64,000 nt of DNA from Salinirubrum litoreum. GTDB lineage: Archaea > Halobacteriota > Halobacteria > Halobacteriales > Haloferacaceae. Below the pieces are notes generated by a model. That model was not told the DNA's origin. It did not search any database and saw only the letters and a list, made by a program, of their open reading frames with translations. This document shows positions 18,103 to 26,971 of the stretch, piece by piece. Made by a program: the position numbers and the translations under genes. The stretch covers positions 1 to 64,000 of the forward strand of contig NZ_JAJCVJ010000001.1 in the NCBI RefSeq assembly GCF_020567425.1, in the 5' to 3' direction. Within the stretch, counting starts at the first letter, position 1. The number at the start of each line of letters is the position of its first letter.

Positions 18103-18479
18103 GAATTCTCTGACAGCATCTCGTCTTGTGAAAATAACCTACGTGGAAGACGAAATCGACCCGATCGGGCCGTTCGTATCTGGATATTGGTATTTTACGC
18201 GAGTCGCGCGTATGCGTGTAGGTAACGTGTGTAGCCCAACACCTTAGTCCTTACCCGGTTGTGTCCCGACGAAGGCGACGCACTCCCGCGGTTTGGGTAG
18301 TGTGCGCCCGCGCTCGAGAGGGCGTTCGCACCCGCGCTCTGTGGGTCGTTCGCGCCCGGCCGAGATCACGCCGGCCAACAGCAGGACTGGCGCACCGTGA
18401 GCGACGCGTGGCTCTCGCGCGCGCCAGACGCGCACCTCCTCGCGGGGGGGTTACCGGTCCCTGCCGAGCGTCGATCCTC
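18103..18479. other. Gene-free interval between the ABC operon and the aldo/keto reductase
   Basis: No plausible reading frame is present. The part next to the ABC promoter (18103-18245) is unusually A/T-rich for this genome. The rest (18250-18470) is GC-rich with short repeated words around CGCCCGCGCTC. I see no RNA gene or transposase remnant. Confidence 0.5.
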
Positions 18480-19484
18480 TCAGTCCTTGCCGGGGGCGGG
18501 CCAGCGCGGCGTCTTCGGCGCTTCGACGCGCGCGAGGTGATCGTCGGTGAGGGTCACGTCGAGGGCTCCGACGTTCTCTTCGAGGTGCTCGACGCTCCGG
18601 GGACCGACGATGGGCGAGTCGACCACCGGCTTGTGCAGGAGCCACGCCAGCGACACCTGCGCGGGCGTCGCGTCGAGTTCGTCGGCGATGGCTTCGATCT
18701 CCTCGAGCACGGCCCAGTTCTCGTCGGTGAAGCGGTTCTCCGTGTACTCGTCGGTGTCGGCCCGGCGCGTCTCGTCGGCGTCGTCCGTGTCGCCCTCCCT
18801 GTCGTACTTCCCGGTCAGGAAGCCACCCGCCAGTGGTGACCACGGGATGACGCCGACTCCCTCGCCCTCGCAGACGGGCAGGAGGTTCGCCTCCTCGTGG
18901 CGGTCTACGGCGTTGTACTCCGGTTGCATACAGACGAACCGGCTGTAGTTCTCTACGTCGGCGGTGTAGAGCGCCTTCGTGAACTCGTAGCTGGTCATCG
19001 TGCTCGCACCGACGTACCGCACTTTGCCGGTCTCTATCAGGTGATCGAGTGCGGCCAGCGTCTCCTCGATCGGCGTGTCGTCGTCCCAGCGGTGGATCTG
19101 GTAGAGGTCGACGTACTCCAGACCGAGACGGTCGAGACTCGCCTCGCACTGATCGAGAACGTGTTTCCGCGACAGCCCCTGTCGATTCGGCCCGTCGCCC
19201 ATCGGGCCGAAGACCTTCGTGGCGACGACGAGTTCCTCGCGCGAGAACACGTCCTGGTCGGCGATGGCTTCCCCGACGATCTCCTCGGACTCGCCCTGCG
19301 AGTAGACGTTCGCGGTGTCGAGGAAGTTGACCCCCAACTCGAAGGCGCGGTGGAGGAGGTCGACGCTCGCGTCGCGGTCGTTCATCATCCACTCCGCACC
19401 GCTGCCGAAGTTCATACAGCCGAGGCAGAGTCGGGAGACTTCGAGTCCCGTGTCGCCGAGGGTCGTGTACTCCATGTCGGTCAT
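18480..19484 (-). CDS. Aldo/keto reductase family oxidoreductase
   Basis: The 334-residue TIM-barrel protein keeps the catalytic tetrad D56, Y61, K90 and H131, and the C-terminal NADP-binding segment SPIVGPRSVEHLEEN. It belongs to the family reducing sugar or xenobiotic aldehydes and ketones. It lies upstream of, and on the same strand as, the sugar importer but is separated by about 440 bases, so co-regulation is possible rather than shown. A second in-frame ATG at 19475 is an alternative start. Confidence 0.92.
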   Translation of the reverse strand: MTDMEYTTLGDTGLEVSRLCLGCMNFGSGAEWMMNDRDASVDLLHRAFELGVNFLDTANVYSQGESEEIVGEAIADQDVFSREELVVATKVFGPMGDGPNRQGLSRKHVLDQCEASLDRLGLEYVDLYQIHRWDDDTPIEETLAALDHLIETGKVRYVGASTMTSYEFTKALYTADVENYSRFVCMQPEYNAVDRHEEANLLPVCEGEGVGVIPWSPLAGGFLTGKYDREGDTDDADETRRADTDEYTENRFTDENWAVLEEIEAIADELDATPAQVSLAWLLHKPVVDSPIVGPRSVEHLEENVGALDVTLTDDHLARVEAPKTPRWPAPGKD

Positions 19485-19659
19485 ACCCCGCTGTTCGTCG
19501 GACTGCGGGAAAAACGTAGAGGCGACGGTCGGGATTGCTGGCTGTCGGTGAGTCTGCTCGCGGACCGCTGGACTCGTGGCCGGGGGTACGTCCGGAGGTG
19601 CGCTCGCCGGGTCGGATCGATCACGACCCGGGGCCCGACGAGTGCACCGCCCTGCACAC

Positions 19660-19812
19660 TCAGCCCTCGAAGTCCTCGCGCAGATCGTCGATGTGTCCCT
19701 CCAGCACCGAGAGCGCGGCGTCGGCGTCCATGTACCCCTGGTCGTACTCCCGGAGCACGGTCTGGGTGTCGCTCAGAAACGTCTCGACTGACTCTGTGAG
19801 GTCGTCGCTCAT
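19660..19812 (-). CDS. Very small acidic conserved protein (50 aa)
   Basis: This 50-residue, strongly acidic, helical protein (MSDDLTESVETFLSDTQTVL at the start) has third-position GC typical of local genes and no cysteines. Longer upstream extension reads like non-coding sequence. It resembles the many small haloarchaeal proteins without assigned roles. It is divergent from the thiolase gene. Confidence 0.65.
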   Translation of the reverse strand: MSDDLTESVETFLSDTQTVLREYDQGYMDADAALSVLEGHIDDLREDFEG

Positions 19813-19942
19813 GTCCGACCGAACGACGGCGAGCGGTTTAGCTGTTGGGCGACCCACGCCGATCCAGCGGATCGAGTCGGGGGGTCGGCGCGCCGAACAG
19901 ATGCCACCAGTACTTAACCCCGACCCTCATCTACGACCGTGT

Positions 19943-21109
19943 ATGACCGAAGTCCACGTGGCTGGCGTCGGACTCACCCACTTCGGGCGACACCCGGAGC
20001 GCACCGGCCGCGACCTGTTCGGCGAGGCAGTACAGCGGGCCGTCACCGACGCCGGCGTCCCACGAGACGACATCGACCACCTGAACTACGGGAACTTCAT
20101 GGGGGCGCTCGCGGAGCGACAGGCCCACCAGGCCCCGCTGATGGCCGAAGCCGGCGGCCTGCAGTGTCCCGCGACCCGGTACGAGGAAGCCTGCGCTTCG
20201 GCGGGCGTGGCAGTCCGCGAGGCCGTGAAGTCGATTCGCTCGGGCGAGCGTGACGTGATGCTCGCCGGCGGGATGGAACGCATGACGAACATGGGTACTG
20301 CGGGGGCGACCGAGGGGCTGGCAATCGCCGCCGACGAACTCCACGAGGTGCACGCGGGGATCACCTTCCCCGGCGCGTACGCGCTGATGGCGAGCGCGTA
20401 CTTCGACCAGTACGGCGGCAGCAGAGCAGACCTCGCGAACGTCGCGGTCAAGAACCACGCGAACGCCCTCGGCAACGAGTACGCGCAGTACCAGCGCGAG
20501 ATCACGGTCGCGGAGGCGATGGACAGTCCGCCGGTGGCCGATCCCCTCCATCTCTTCGACGCCTGTCCGATCACCGACGGCGCGGCCGGTCTCGTCCTCG
20601 TGTCGGGCGAGTACGCCGACGAACACGCCGTCGACGCGCCCGTCACGATCACCGGCACGGGACAGGGTGGCGACAAGATGGCTCTCCAAGATAGAGAATA
20701 CCTCGCACAGACCCCCGCCGCCCGCGATGCGGCCGACGAAGCCTACGCAGAGGCGGGCGTCAAACCGCAGGACGTGGACGTGGCGGAGGTCCACGACTGC
20801 TTCACCATCGCGGAAGTCCTCGCGCTCGAAGCACTCGGCTTCTACGAGGTCGGTGAGGGTATCGGCGCGGCCCGGCGCGGCGAGACCACCCGCGACGGCG
20901 ACCGGCCGGTCAACCTCTCCGGCGGCCTGAAGGCGAAGGGCCACCCGGTCGGCGCGACCGGTGCGAGTCAGATCGCCGAACTGACCCGACTCCTGCGCGG
21001 TGACCACCCGAACAGCGACGCGGTGCCGGACGCCGAGGTCGGCCTGGCCCACAACGCGGGCGGGACGGTCGCCAGTGCCGTGGTCCACGTGCTGGAGGTG
21101 GCCCGATGA
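19943..21109 (+). CDS. Thiolase-like acyl-CoA acetyltransferase (SCP-x/archaeal type)
   Basis: The 388-residue protein is a thiolase-superfamily enzyme with the nucleophilic Cys84 in YEEACASAG, the H-containing VHDCF region and the C-terminal GGLKAKGHPVGATG loop. Archaeal enzymes of this subgroup act with a Zn-ribbon/OB (DUF35) protein and can channel acetoacetyl-CoA into HMG-CoA for mevalonate; the partner gene overlaps here by ATGA. Fatty-acid or ketone metabolism is an alternative. A TATA-like TACTTAACC lies about 30 bases before the ATG. Confidence 0.92.
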   Translation: MTEVHVAGVGLTHFGRHPERTGRDLFGEAVQRAVTDAGVPRDDIDHLNYGNFMGALAERQAHQAPLMAEAGGLQCPATRYEEACASAGVAVREAVKSIRSGERDVMLAGGMERMTNMGTAGATEGLAIAADELHEVHAGITFPGAYALMASAYFDQYGGSRADLANVAVKNHANALGNEYAQYQREITVAEAMDSPPVADPLHLFDACPITDGAAGLVLVSGEYADEHAVDAPVTITGTGQGGDKMALQDREYLAQTPAARDAADEAYAEAGVKPQDVDVAEVHDCFTIAEVLALEALGFYEVGEGIGAARRGETTRDGDRPVNLSGGLKAKGHPVGATGASQIAELTRLLRGDHPNSDAVPDAEVGLAHNAGGTVASAVVHVLEVAR

Positions 21110-21507
21110 GCACCCACGGCGCGGACGAGACGCCACGGGACGCGGGCTACGACGACTGGCTCGACGGCATCGAGGCCGGCGAGGGAATCTACCTCTCGTG
21201 TCCGAACGACCACGGCTCGCTCCCGCCGCGCAGGGTCTGTCCACACTGTGGCTCGCCCGAACTCACCGAGGAGCCACTGCCCGGCACGGGCGAGATCGAG
21301 TCGGTCACGGTAGTCCACGTCGCCGCGCCGAGTCACGCCGACGACGTCCCCTACGCGACCGCCATCGCGGACTTCGGCCCGGTCCGACTGACGGGGATGG
21401 TTCGCGGTGTCGAACCGGACGCTGTCGAGGTCGGCACGACGGTAGCGCCGACGGTCGAGCGCACCGAGACGCGCGACGAGCGCGTCCTGGTGTTCAGACC
21501 TCGGTAG
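21106..21507 (+). CDS. Zn-ribbon/OB-fold (DUF35/ChsH2-like) thiolase partner
   Basis: The 133-residue protein has a rubredoxin-like zinc ribbon (CPND...CPHCGS, about residues 32-48) followed by an OB fold. This is the DUF35 family that clamps thiolase and HMG-CoA synthase active sites together in archaea. It overlaps the thiolase stop by 4 bases, indicating a stable complex. Its 3' end overlaps the convergent membrane-protein gene by 14 bases. Confidence 0.9.
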   Translation: MSTHGADETPRDAGYDDWLDGIEAGEGIYLSCPNDHGSLPPRRVCPHCGSPELTEEPLPGTGEIESVTVVHVAAPSHADDVPYATAIADFGPVRLTGMVRGVEPDAVEVGTTVAPTVERTETRDERVLVFRPR

Positions 21508-21880
21508 CGTCGTCGGCGTCGTCGGCCGCTGTCTCACCGGGTTCTCGGTCGGCCACACCGCTCGCGAGCACGAGTACGTAGCCGACCGGCGGGACCCCCA
21601 CCAGTGCGAGTGCCGAGACGAGGGCGCTCGCGGGGATCACTGCGCCAGCGACGGCGAAGCCGACCGTCGTCAGGATCGCCAGTCCGAGCGTCGCGCCCGC
21701 AGTCGCCAGCAAGACCTGGGTCGGGGCATCGGAACGGACGAGCGCGTGCACCGCCACGAGACCGCCTCCGAGGACGACACCCAGAGGGGCGATCCCGGTC
21801 GGGTCGGGCGCGAGGAGCAGTCCGAGAAACGTCACGAAGCCGACGTAGCCGACGCCGGCGAGGGAGTCGAGGAGGGCCAT
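21494..21880 (-). CDS. Small membrane protein, paralogue 1
   Basis: The 128-residue protein has four hydrophobic helices and starts MALLDSLAGVGYVGFVTFLG. It shares its N-terminal MALLD, a PDPTG motif near residue 27 and its overall layout with the next gene (21960-22322), so the two are probably a tandem duplication. Its 3' end overlaps the DUF35 gene on the other strand by 14 bases. Function unknown. Confidence 0.7.
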   Translation of the reverse strand: MALLDSLAGVGYVGFVTFLGLLLAPDPTGIAPLGVVLGGGLVAVHALVRSDAPTQVLLATAGATLGLAILTTVGFAVAGAVIPASALVSALALVGVPPVGYVLVLASGVADREPGETAADDADDATEV

Positions 21881-21959
21881 CGTGTCGGTTCTGCGTTCGG
21901 AGATCGCTGGAAAAAATATTCTGTTCGAGTGTGACGGGAGTCACTACAGTCGGTGAGGA

Positions 21960-22322
21960 TCACGACCCACTGGTGAGTCGAGTCGCCCGCAGGCCACCGA
22001 CCGCCAGCGGCGAGAGCAGGTACCCGGCTGGGACCGCGAGCGGAGCACCGACCGCGAGGATCGGATGGCCGAGCGGTCCGCCGACGCCGAGTCCCCACGC
22101 CAGCACCCACATGAGCGCGAACAGGACGACCGTCGTTCCGACCGCGCCCGCGAGTCGCTCCGGCGTCGGGTCCGACAGGAGTGCCGCGACGCCGGCGACC
22201 ACCACACCGGTCAGCGTGACGAGCATCGGGACGACGCCGGTCGGATCGGGAAACGACACGAACCCGGCGACGGCGAGGAGCAGGACGTAGCTGTAGACGG
22301 ACACGTGATCGAGGAGGGCCAT
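21960..22322 (-). CDS. Small membrane protein, paralogue 2
   Basis: The 120-residue protein starts MALLDHVSVYSYVLLLAVAG and carries the same PDPTG motif and helix spacing as the gene 79 bases downstream. It has four membrane helices and no catalytic motif. It may be co-transcribed with its paralogue. Confidence 0.7.
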   Translation of the reverse strand: MALLDHVSVYSYVLLLAVAGFVSFPDPTGVVPMLVTLTGVVVAGVAALLSDPTPERLAGAVGTTVVLFALMWVLAWGLGVGGPLGHPILAVGAPLAVPAGYLLSPLAVGGLRATRLTSGS

Positions 22323-22390
22323 CGAGTCGTCGCTGTCGTACTGTCGGCGTCGAAAAGAACGTACCGGCTCGACCGTGCGAGTCCGCGCGA

Positions 22391-23539
22391 CTACTCGGCT
22401 TCCTCTTCTGCACCCACGGCTTCCGCCTCGTCGTCGGCGTCCGCCGACTCCTCGTCGGTCGCCGTCTCGTCGTCTGTGTCATCGGTCGTCGCATCCGACT
22501 CCTCGTCGGTCGTGTCGGCGTCCGCCGACGCCTCGCTTCCCTCGCTCTCGTCGCCGGTCGCCTCGACCTCGACTTCGATGTCGTCGGTCCCGGACTCGTC
22601 GGCGACCGCATCACCCTCCTCTGCCAGTTCGGCGCGGACGACGCGCAGGAACTCCTCGGCGTGTTCGACGTGTGGCTGGAGGTCCGAGTCGTCGAAGACG
22701 ACCAGTTTCGCGCCGGTCGCGTCCGCCAACTCGCGGCCGTCTTTGAGGGGAACGATCTCGGACTCGCGGCCCCAGACCAGCGTCACCGGTACGTTCAGCG
22801 CGTCGATCTCGTGGGCGAGGTCCAGATCGGAGTTGAGCAGGCCGCCGAAGAACGACGCCAGCGCGTAGCGTGCGCCCTCTTGGTGGATCGTCCGCCACTG
22901 GTAGTCGACCAGTTCCTCGGTGATGTTGTCGGGGTCGTAGTAGCCGTGATCGGCGTTGAAGTACCGGATCGAGGGCGTCGACCCGAGGAGACTGACGACC
23001 GTGTCGCCGACCACCGGCGCGCGGACGAGTTCGGTCAGCATCGGACGCTCGCCGGGCATCGCGGTCGTCGTCGGCGACAGCAGGAGCAGTCGGGAGACGT
23101 TCCCCTCGCGGGCCGCGGCGGCGGTGTACGCCCCCGTCAGCGAGGAGGCGACGACGGCCGGTTCGTCGAACTGGCGGACGAAGTCGCCCACGAAGTCCTC
23201 GTACAGCGGGGCGGAGTAGCGCAGCGGCGGGCGGTCGGACCGGCCGAAGCCCGGCAGGTCCGGGGCGATCACGTGGAAGTCCGCCGAGAGGTCGTCGAAC
23301 ACCTCGCGGAACTCGTGGCTGGAGGCGGAGGCGTTGATCCCGTGGAGCAGGACGAGGTCCGGGTCGTCGGGGTCGCCGGCTTCGGTGTAGCGGACGTCCA
23401 TGCCGCGCCAGCGGAAGGTGCGCTGCTGGCCGACGAGTGCCGGTTCGAGGACGCCGGCACTCCGCTGGAGGACACGGTTGGCGACCGCAGTCGCGCCGAT
23501 ACCGAGAGCCGCGTAGCCGAGGATGCGTCGGAGCTTCAT
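22391..23539 (-). CDS. Alpha/beta hydrolase with N-terminal membrane segment and long acidic tail
   Basis: The 382-residue protein has a hydrophobic N-terminal helix (ILGYAALGIGATAVANRVL) and an alpha/beta-hydrolase core. The core shows the HGINASA oxyanion region, a likely nucleophile Ser133 in VASSLTG (not the usual GxSxG), an acid in the GRESEIVP loop and a His in QPHVEHAEEF. The last ~90 residues are an almost pure Asp/Glu/Ser/Thr/Ala tail. Substrate unknown; relatives hydrolyse esters or act as haloalkane-type hydrolases. Start at MKLRRILG is preferred over an upstream ATG. Confidence 0.87.
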   Translation of the reverse strand: MKLRRILGYAALGIGATAVANRVLQRSAGVLEPALVGQQRTFRWRGMDVRYTEAGDPDDPDLVLLHGINASASSHEFREVFDDLSADFHVIAPDLPGFGRSDRPPLRYSAPLYEDFVGDFVRQFDEPAVVASSLTGAYTAAAAREGNVSRLLLLSPTTTAMPGERPMLTELVRAPVVGDTVVSLLGSTPSIRYFNADHGYYDPDNITEELVDYQWRTIHQEGARYALASFFGGLLNSDLDLAHEIDALNVPVTLVWGRESEIVPLKDGRELADATGAKLVVFDDSDLQPHVEHAEEFLRVVRAELAEEGDAVADESGTDDIEVEVEATGDESEGSEASADADTTDEESDATTDDTDDETATDEESADADDEAEAVGAEEEAE

Positions 23540-23639
23540 ACCCACCTGTTCGTCCGCCAGCGACTTATCTTCATGCTTGGTCCAGTGTGGCACACGGCGC
23601 TGTCCCCCGGTCCCTCTCTGCTCCCTCTCGTCGCCACGC

Positions 23640-24056
23640 TCACAGCGCCGGCGTCACCACCACCTCCACCGTCCGACGCCGAGGGCCGTCACACTCCACG
23701 AGTTGGATCAACTGCCAGCGACCGAGCGCCAGTTCGCCCTCTCGCACCGGCACCGACACCGACTCGCCGAGCAGGGTCGCCCGGAGGTGTGAGTCGGCGT
23801 TGTCGTCGATCTCGTCGTGCGCGTAGCCGTCCCGATCCGGCACCAGATCGCACAGGAACGTCTCGACGTCGCCGAGCAGACGCGACTCGGGTTCCTGCAC
23901 GATCACACCGGCGGTCGTGTGCTGGACGAAGACGGTACAGAGCGCCGCGTCGGGTGTCTTCTCGGTGGTCGGGAGCATCTCGTCGACCGTCGCCGCCACG
24001 CGGTCGGTCACGTCCACACAGGTCAGTCGGTCGTCGGTCTCGACGGTGAACTGCAT
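23640..24056 (-). CDS. YjbQ/UPF0047 family protein (thiamine-phosphate synthase-like)
   Basis: The 138-residue protein matches the YjbQ (UPF0047) family in length and motifs: FVQHTTAGVIVQE near residues 43-55, DDNADSHLRATLLG near 85-98, and WQLIQLVECDGPRRR close to the C-terminus. Some members show weak thiamine-phosphate synthase activity, but the physiological role is unsettled. Monocistronic as far as spacing shows. Confidence 0.9.
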   Translation of the reverse strand: MQFTVETDDRLTCVDVTDRVAATVDEMLPTTEKTPDAALCTVFVQHTTAGVIVQEPESRLLGDVETFLCDLVPDRDGYAHDEIDDNADSHLRATLLGESVSVPVREGELALGRWQLIQLVECDGPRRRTVEVVVTPAL

Positions 24057-24098
24057 GGCTCGGCGTACACGTCGATACTAAAAGTCGTTCAGGGAGCG

Positions 24099-26339
24099 CT
24101 ACTGCGGTGCGGGACTCCGGCCGCCGGAGCCGACGCCGGTGCCGGGCGACTCGCGGTCGCCGACGGCGTCGGGGGACTTGCGGCCGCCGAGCGTCAGGTG
24201 ACGCAGGCGGTCCACGAAGCCGTCCTTCTCGGGTTCGCCGACGAGCGCCACGTCCAGCACTTCCGAGATGTGCGAGACGGGGACGATGTCGATCATCTCG
24301 GCGAACTCGTCTTCGATCATCACGTCCTGCTCGTTGGCACGGGGGATGATGACCGTCTTCAGGCCGGCCTTCGCGGCGGCTTCGATCTTGTAGGTCACGC
24401 CGCCGACCGGGAGCACGTCGCCCCGAACGGAGAGTGACCCGGTCATCGCGACGCGCTGGTCGACCGGCGCGTCCTCCAGTGCGGAGATGACGGCGGTGGC
24501 GACCGTGACGGACGCGGAGTCGCCGTCGACGCCGGCCTGCCCGGCCTGGACGAACTGGATGTGCACGTCCATCTCGCCGAGGTTCTCGTCGGAGAACTTC
24601 TTGATGATCGCGGAGACGTTCTGGACCGACTCCTCGGCCATCTCCTTCAGGAGACCGGTGGCGATCACGTCGCCGGGTCCCTGCGATGGCGTCACCTCGG
24701 CCATGACGGGCATGACGATCCCGGAGTCCTGCCCCATGACCGCGAGGCCGTTGACCCGACCGACGATACCGCCCTCGCGGACGGTGAGGTCGTAGTCCTT
24801 CCGGCGCTCGATGTAGTCGTCGGCCAGTTGCTGTTCGATGGACCGCGACCGGCGCTTGGCCTGCAGGACGTGGTCGCGGGTCGTGAACGGCGATCCCTCG
24901 CCGCGGGCGATGTCGCCCGCGACGCGCACCAGGCCGCCGAGGTTCCGGAACTCCAGCGTCAGGTGGCCCTTCCGCCCGGCACGCCGCCGGGCTTCGAGGA
25001 CCACTTCCTCGATCGCCTCGGTCGTGAACGCCGGGAGGCGACCGTCGTTGGCGACCTCCTGGGCGACGAAGCGGGCGTACTTCCGGCGCATGTCCGGCGT
25101 GTCCTCGATGGTGTCGTCCATGTACACCTCGTAGCCGTAGCCCTTGATGCGGCTTCTGAGCGCAGGGTGCATGTTCTCCATCGCGTCGAGGTTCCCGGCC
25201 GCGATCATGATGAAGTCGGTCGGGACCGGTTCCGTCTGGACCATCGCGCCCGAGGAACGCTCGGACTGGCCGGTGATCGAGAACTCCCCTTCCTGGATCG
25301 CCGTCATCAGGTGCTGCTGGGACCGGATGTCGAGGGTGTTGATCTCGTCGACGAACAGGACACCCTTGTTCGCCTTGTGGATGGCACCGGGTTCCACGCG
25401 GTCGTGGCTCGGCGTCTCCATCCCGCCGGACTGGTAGGGGTCGTGTCGCACGTCACCCAGCAGTGCGCCGGCGTGGGCACCCGTCGCATCTTGGAACGGC
25501 GCGGAGGTGCGGTCGGCGTTGTTCACCAGCAGGTTCGGGATCATCGCCGAGGAACTGCGGTTGCCGCTGCGGAAGATGAAGTAGACGATCACCGCCGCGA
25601 TGATGCCGAGCAGGAGTTCACCCGCGATGAGCAGGGCGTAGCCCAGCACGACGGCGATGACGATCCACATCAGGAAGGTGCGGGTCTGGTTGCGCTTGCG
25701 GGCCTCCTCGCGGTGGGCGGCGACGATCTGTTCGCCCTTCCCGGCCGGCACGGTCCGGATCTTCGGGTTGTTGCCGTCGTCGGGGTTGTGGTACGCGAGG
25801 ACGTCCTGTAGCTCTTCTTTCGGGAGGAGTTCGGACATCGCCTTCGCCAGCATCGACTTGCCGGTCCCCGGCGACCCGATCATCATGACGTGCCGGCGCT
25901 GTTTCGCGGCCTTCATGATCACGTCGCGAGCGTGTTCCTGCCCGATGACCTGGTCGACGAGTCGCTCCGGCACCTCGATGTCGTCGGTCGAGTCGATGGC
26001 GAGGCCGCCCAGCAGGGTGTCCTCGTCGCCGATCTCGGTCCCCTCGGTCGTCTCCACGGCGACGTCCGAGCCGAGTGCGTCGATGTCGAGTTCCTCGGCG
26101 TCGGCTTCCGTCCGGGTGTCGAGTTCCTCGGCGTCTGTCTCGACTTCGGCGTCGTCGGACTCGGACACCTCGCTCTCGTGAGTGGAGTCGCCCGATACCG
26201 TTCGGTCGTCACCGACCTCGTGGCCGCCCGCGCCGTCGGTCGGCGGGTCGCTGTTCGCTCCGGTGGTCGGAGTCTCCTGTTTGCTGTCGGGGGCCGCCAC
26301 CTCGTCGTGGCGCTCCCGAGCGTCGTGATCGTCTGTCAT
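24099..26339 (-). CDS. lonB: LonB-type membrane-bound ATP-dependent protease
   Basis: The 746-residue protease has an acidic N-terminal extension (residues 1-105) and an AAA+ domain with Walker A GSPGTGKS (155-162) and Walker B GVLFVDE. The archaeal LonB membrane insertion lies between the Walker motifs at about 221-256, and the C-terminal serine-lysine protease domain has S608 and K651, correctly 43 residues apart. Membrane LonB is the main ATP-dependent protease of haloarchaea and is essential in Haloferax, where it controls carotenoid synthesis and membrane proteins. The ATG at 26339 is followed by typical acidic sequence; a TATATC-containing element lies about 75 bases upstream. Confidence 0.97.
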   Translation of the reverse strand: MTDDHDARERHDEVAAPDSKQETPTTGANSDPPTDGAGGHEVGDDRTVSGDSTHESEVSESDDAEVETDAEELDTRTEADAEELDIDALGSDVAVETTEGTEIGDEDTLLGGLAIDSTDDIEVPERLVDQVIGQEHARDVIMKAAKQRRHVMMIGSPGTGKSMLAKAMSELLPKEELQDVLAYHNPDDGNNPKIRTVPAGKGEQIVAAHREEARKRNQTRTFLMWIVIAVVLGYALLIAGELLLGIIAAVIVYFIFRSGNRSSSAMIPNLLVNNADRTSAPFQDATGAHAGALLGDVRHDPYQSGGMETPSHDRVEPGAIHKANKGVLFVDEINTLDIRSQQHLMTAIQEGEFSITGQSERSSGAMVQTEPVPTDFIMIAAGNLDAMENMHPALRSRIKGYGYEVYMDDTIEDTPDMRRKYARFVAQEVANDGRLPAFTTEAIEEVVLEARRRAGRKGHLTLEFRNLGGLVRVAGDIARGEGSPFTTRDHVLQAKRRSRSIEQQLADDYIERRKDYDLTVREGGIVGRVNGLAVMGQDSGIVMPVMAEVTPSQGPGDVIATGLLKEMAEESVQNVSAIIKKFSDENLGEMDVHIQFVQAGQAGVDGDSASVTVATAVISALEDAPVDQRVAMTGSLSVRGDVLPVGGVTYKIEAAAKAGLKTVIIPRANEQDVMIEDEFAEMIDIVPVSHISEVLDVALVGEPEKDGFVDRLRHLTLGGRKSPDAVGDRESPGTGVGSGGRSPAPQ

Positions 26340-26524
26340 CGCTTGGAGTCGAATCTGCGGTGTCCGATACACCGACTGAGAATCGTTTACGTCCGATAAG
26401 ACGGTCGCTGAGCAGATATACTTTCTCCAGTCTCGCGCGTGCGACGCGCCGGCGAGTGTGCCACACCCGGTCGTCCGGTAGTCGGGTTCGGTAGCTTCTC
26501 GGACCCGCGCCGTGAGGTGTCGGT

Positions 26525-26884
26525 ATGTACCTCTCACACGCCGTCAGGACGATCAGAGACGACCCGATGGCCGAGGAGTCGGTCGATCTCGTCGTCACGC
26601 TCGAAGCCGACACCGAACTGTCGGAGACGTTCGACGACGAGGTCACGGCCATCGGCGGCGAGGTGGTCGCCGACCTCCAGTTCTCGGCGGTGCACGTCAG
26701 ACTCCCGGAGACCGCCGTCGCGGACCTGTGTGCCCTCGACGGCATCGACCGGATCGAGACCGCCGAGACGCTCCGCCTCGTCGGCGACGAGGCGACAGAA
26801 CCGGCGTCGGACACCGAGCGGCCAGCGACCGACGAGAGGGAGACCGACACGACGCGACCTACGGACCGAAACCGCGAGCAGTGA
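26525..26884 (+). CDS. Small acidic protein with protease-propeptide (I9)-like pattern
   Basis: This 119-residue protein has an alpha/beta core (residues 18-88) with alternating strands and helices: VDLVVTLEAD, a helix, GGEVVADLQFSAVHVRLPE, then VADLCALDGIDRIE. This pattern recalls subtilisin-propeptide/I9 inhibitor folds, with a disordered acidic/Thr-rich tail after it. That fold assignment is pattern inference, not a database match. It is divergent from lonB across a 185-base shared promoter region. An internal ATG at 26567 is an alternative start. Confidence 0.7.
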   Translation: MYLSHAVRTIRDDPMAEESVDLVVTLEADTELSETFDDEVTAIGGEVVADLQFSAVHVRLPETAVADLCALDGIDRIETAETLRLVGDEATEPASDTERPATDERETDTTRPTDRNREQ

Positions 26885-26971
26885 CCGCAGTTCGGCACGT
26901 ACAGTTCCACGAGACGGACGCACGTGGTAACACCCGACAGCTATTTGTTCCGTTGCAAGCTCTCTGCGAAT

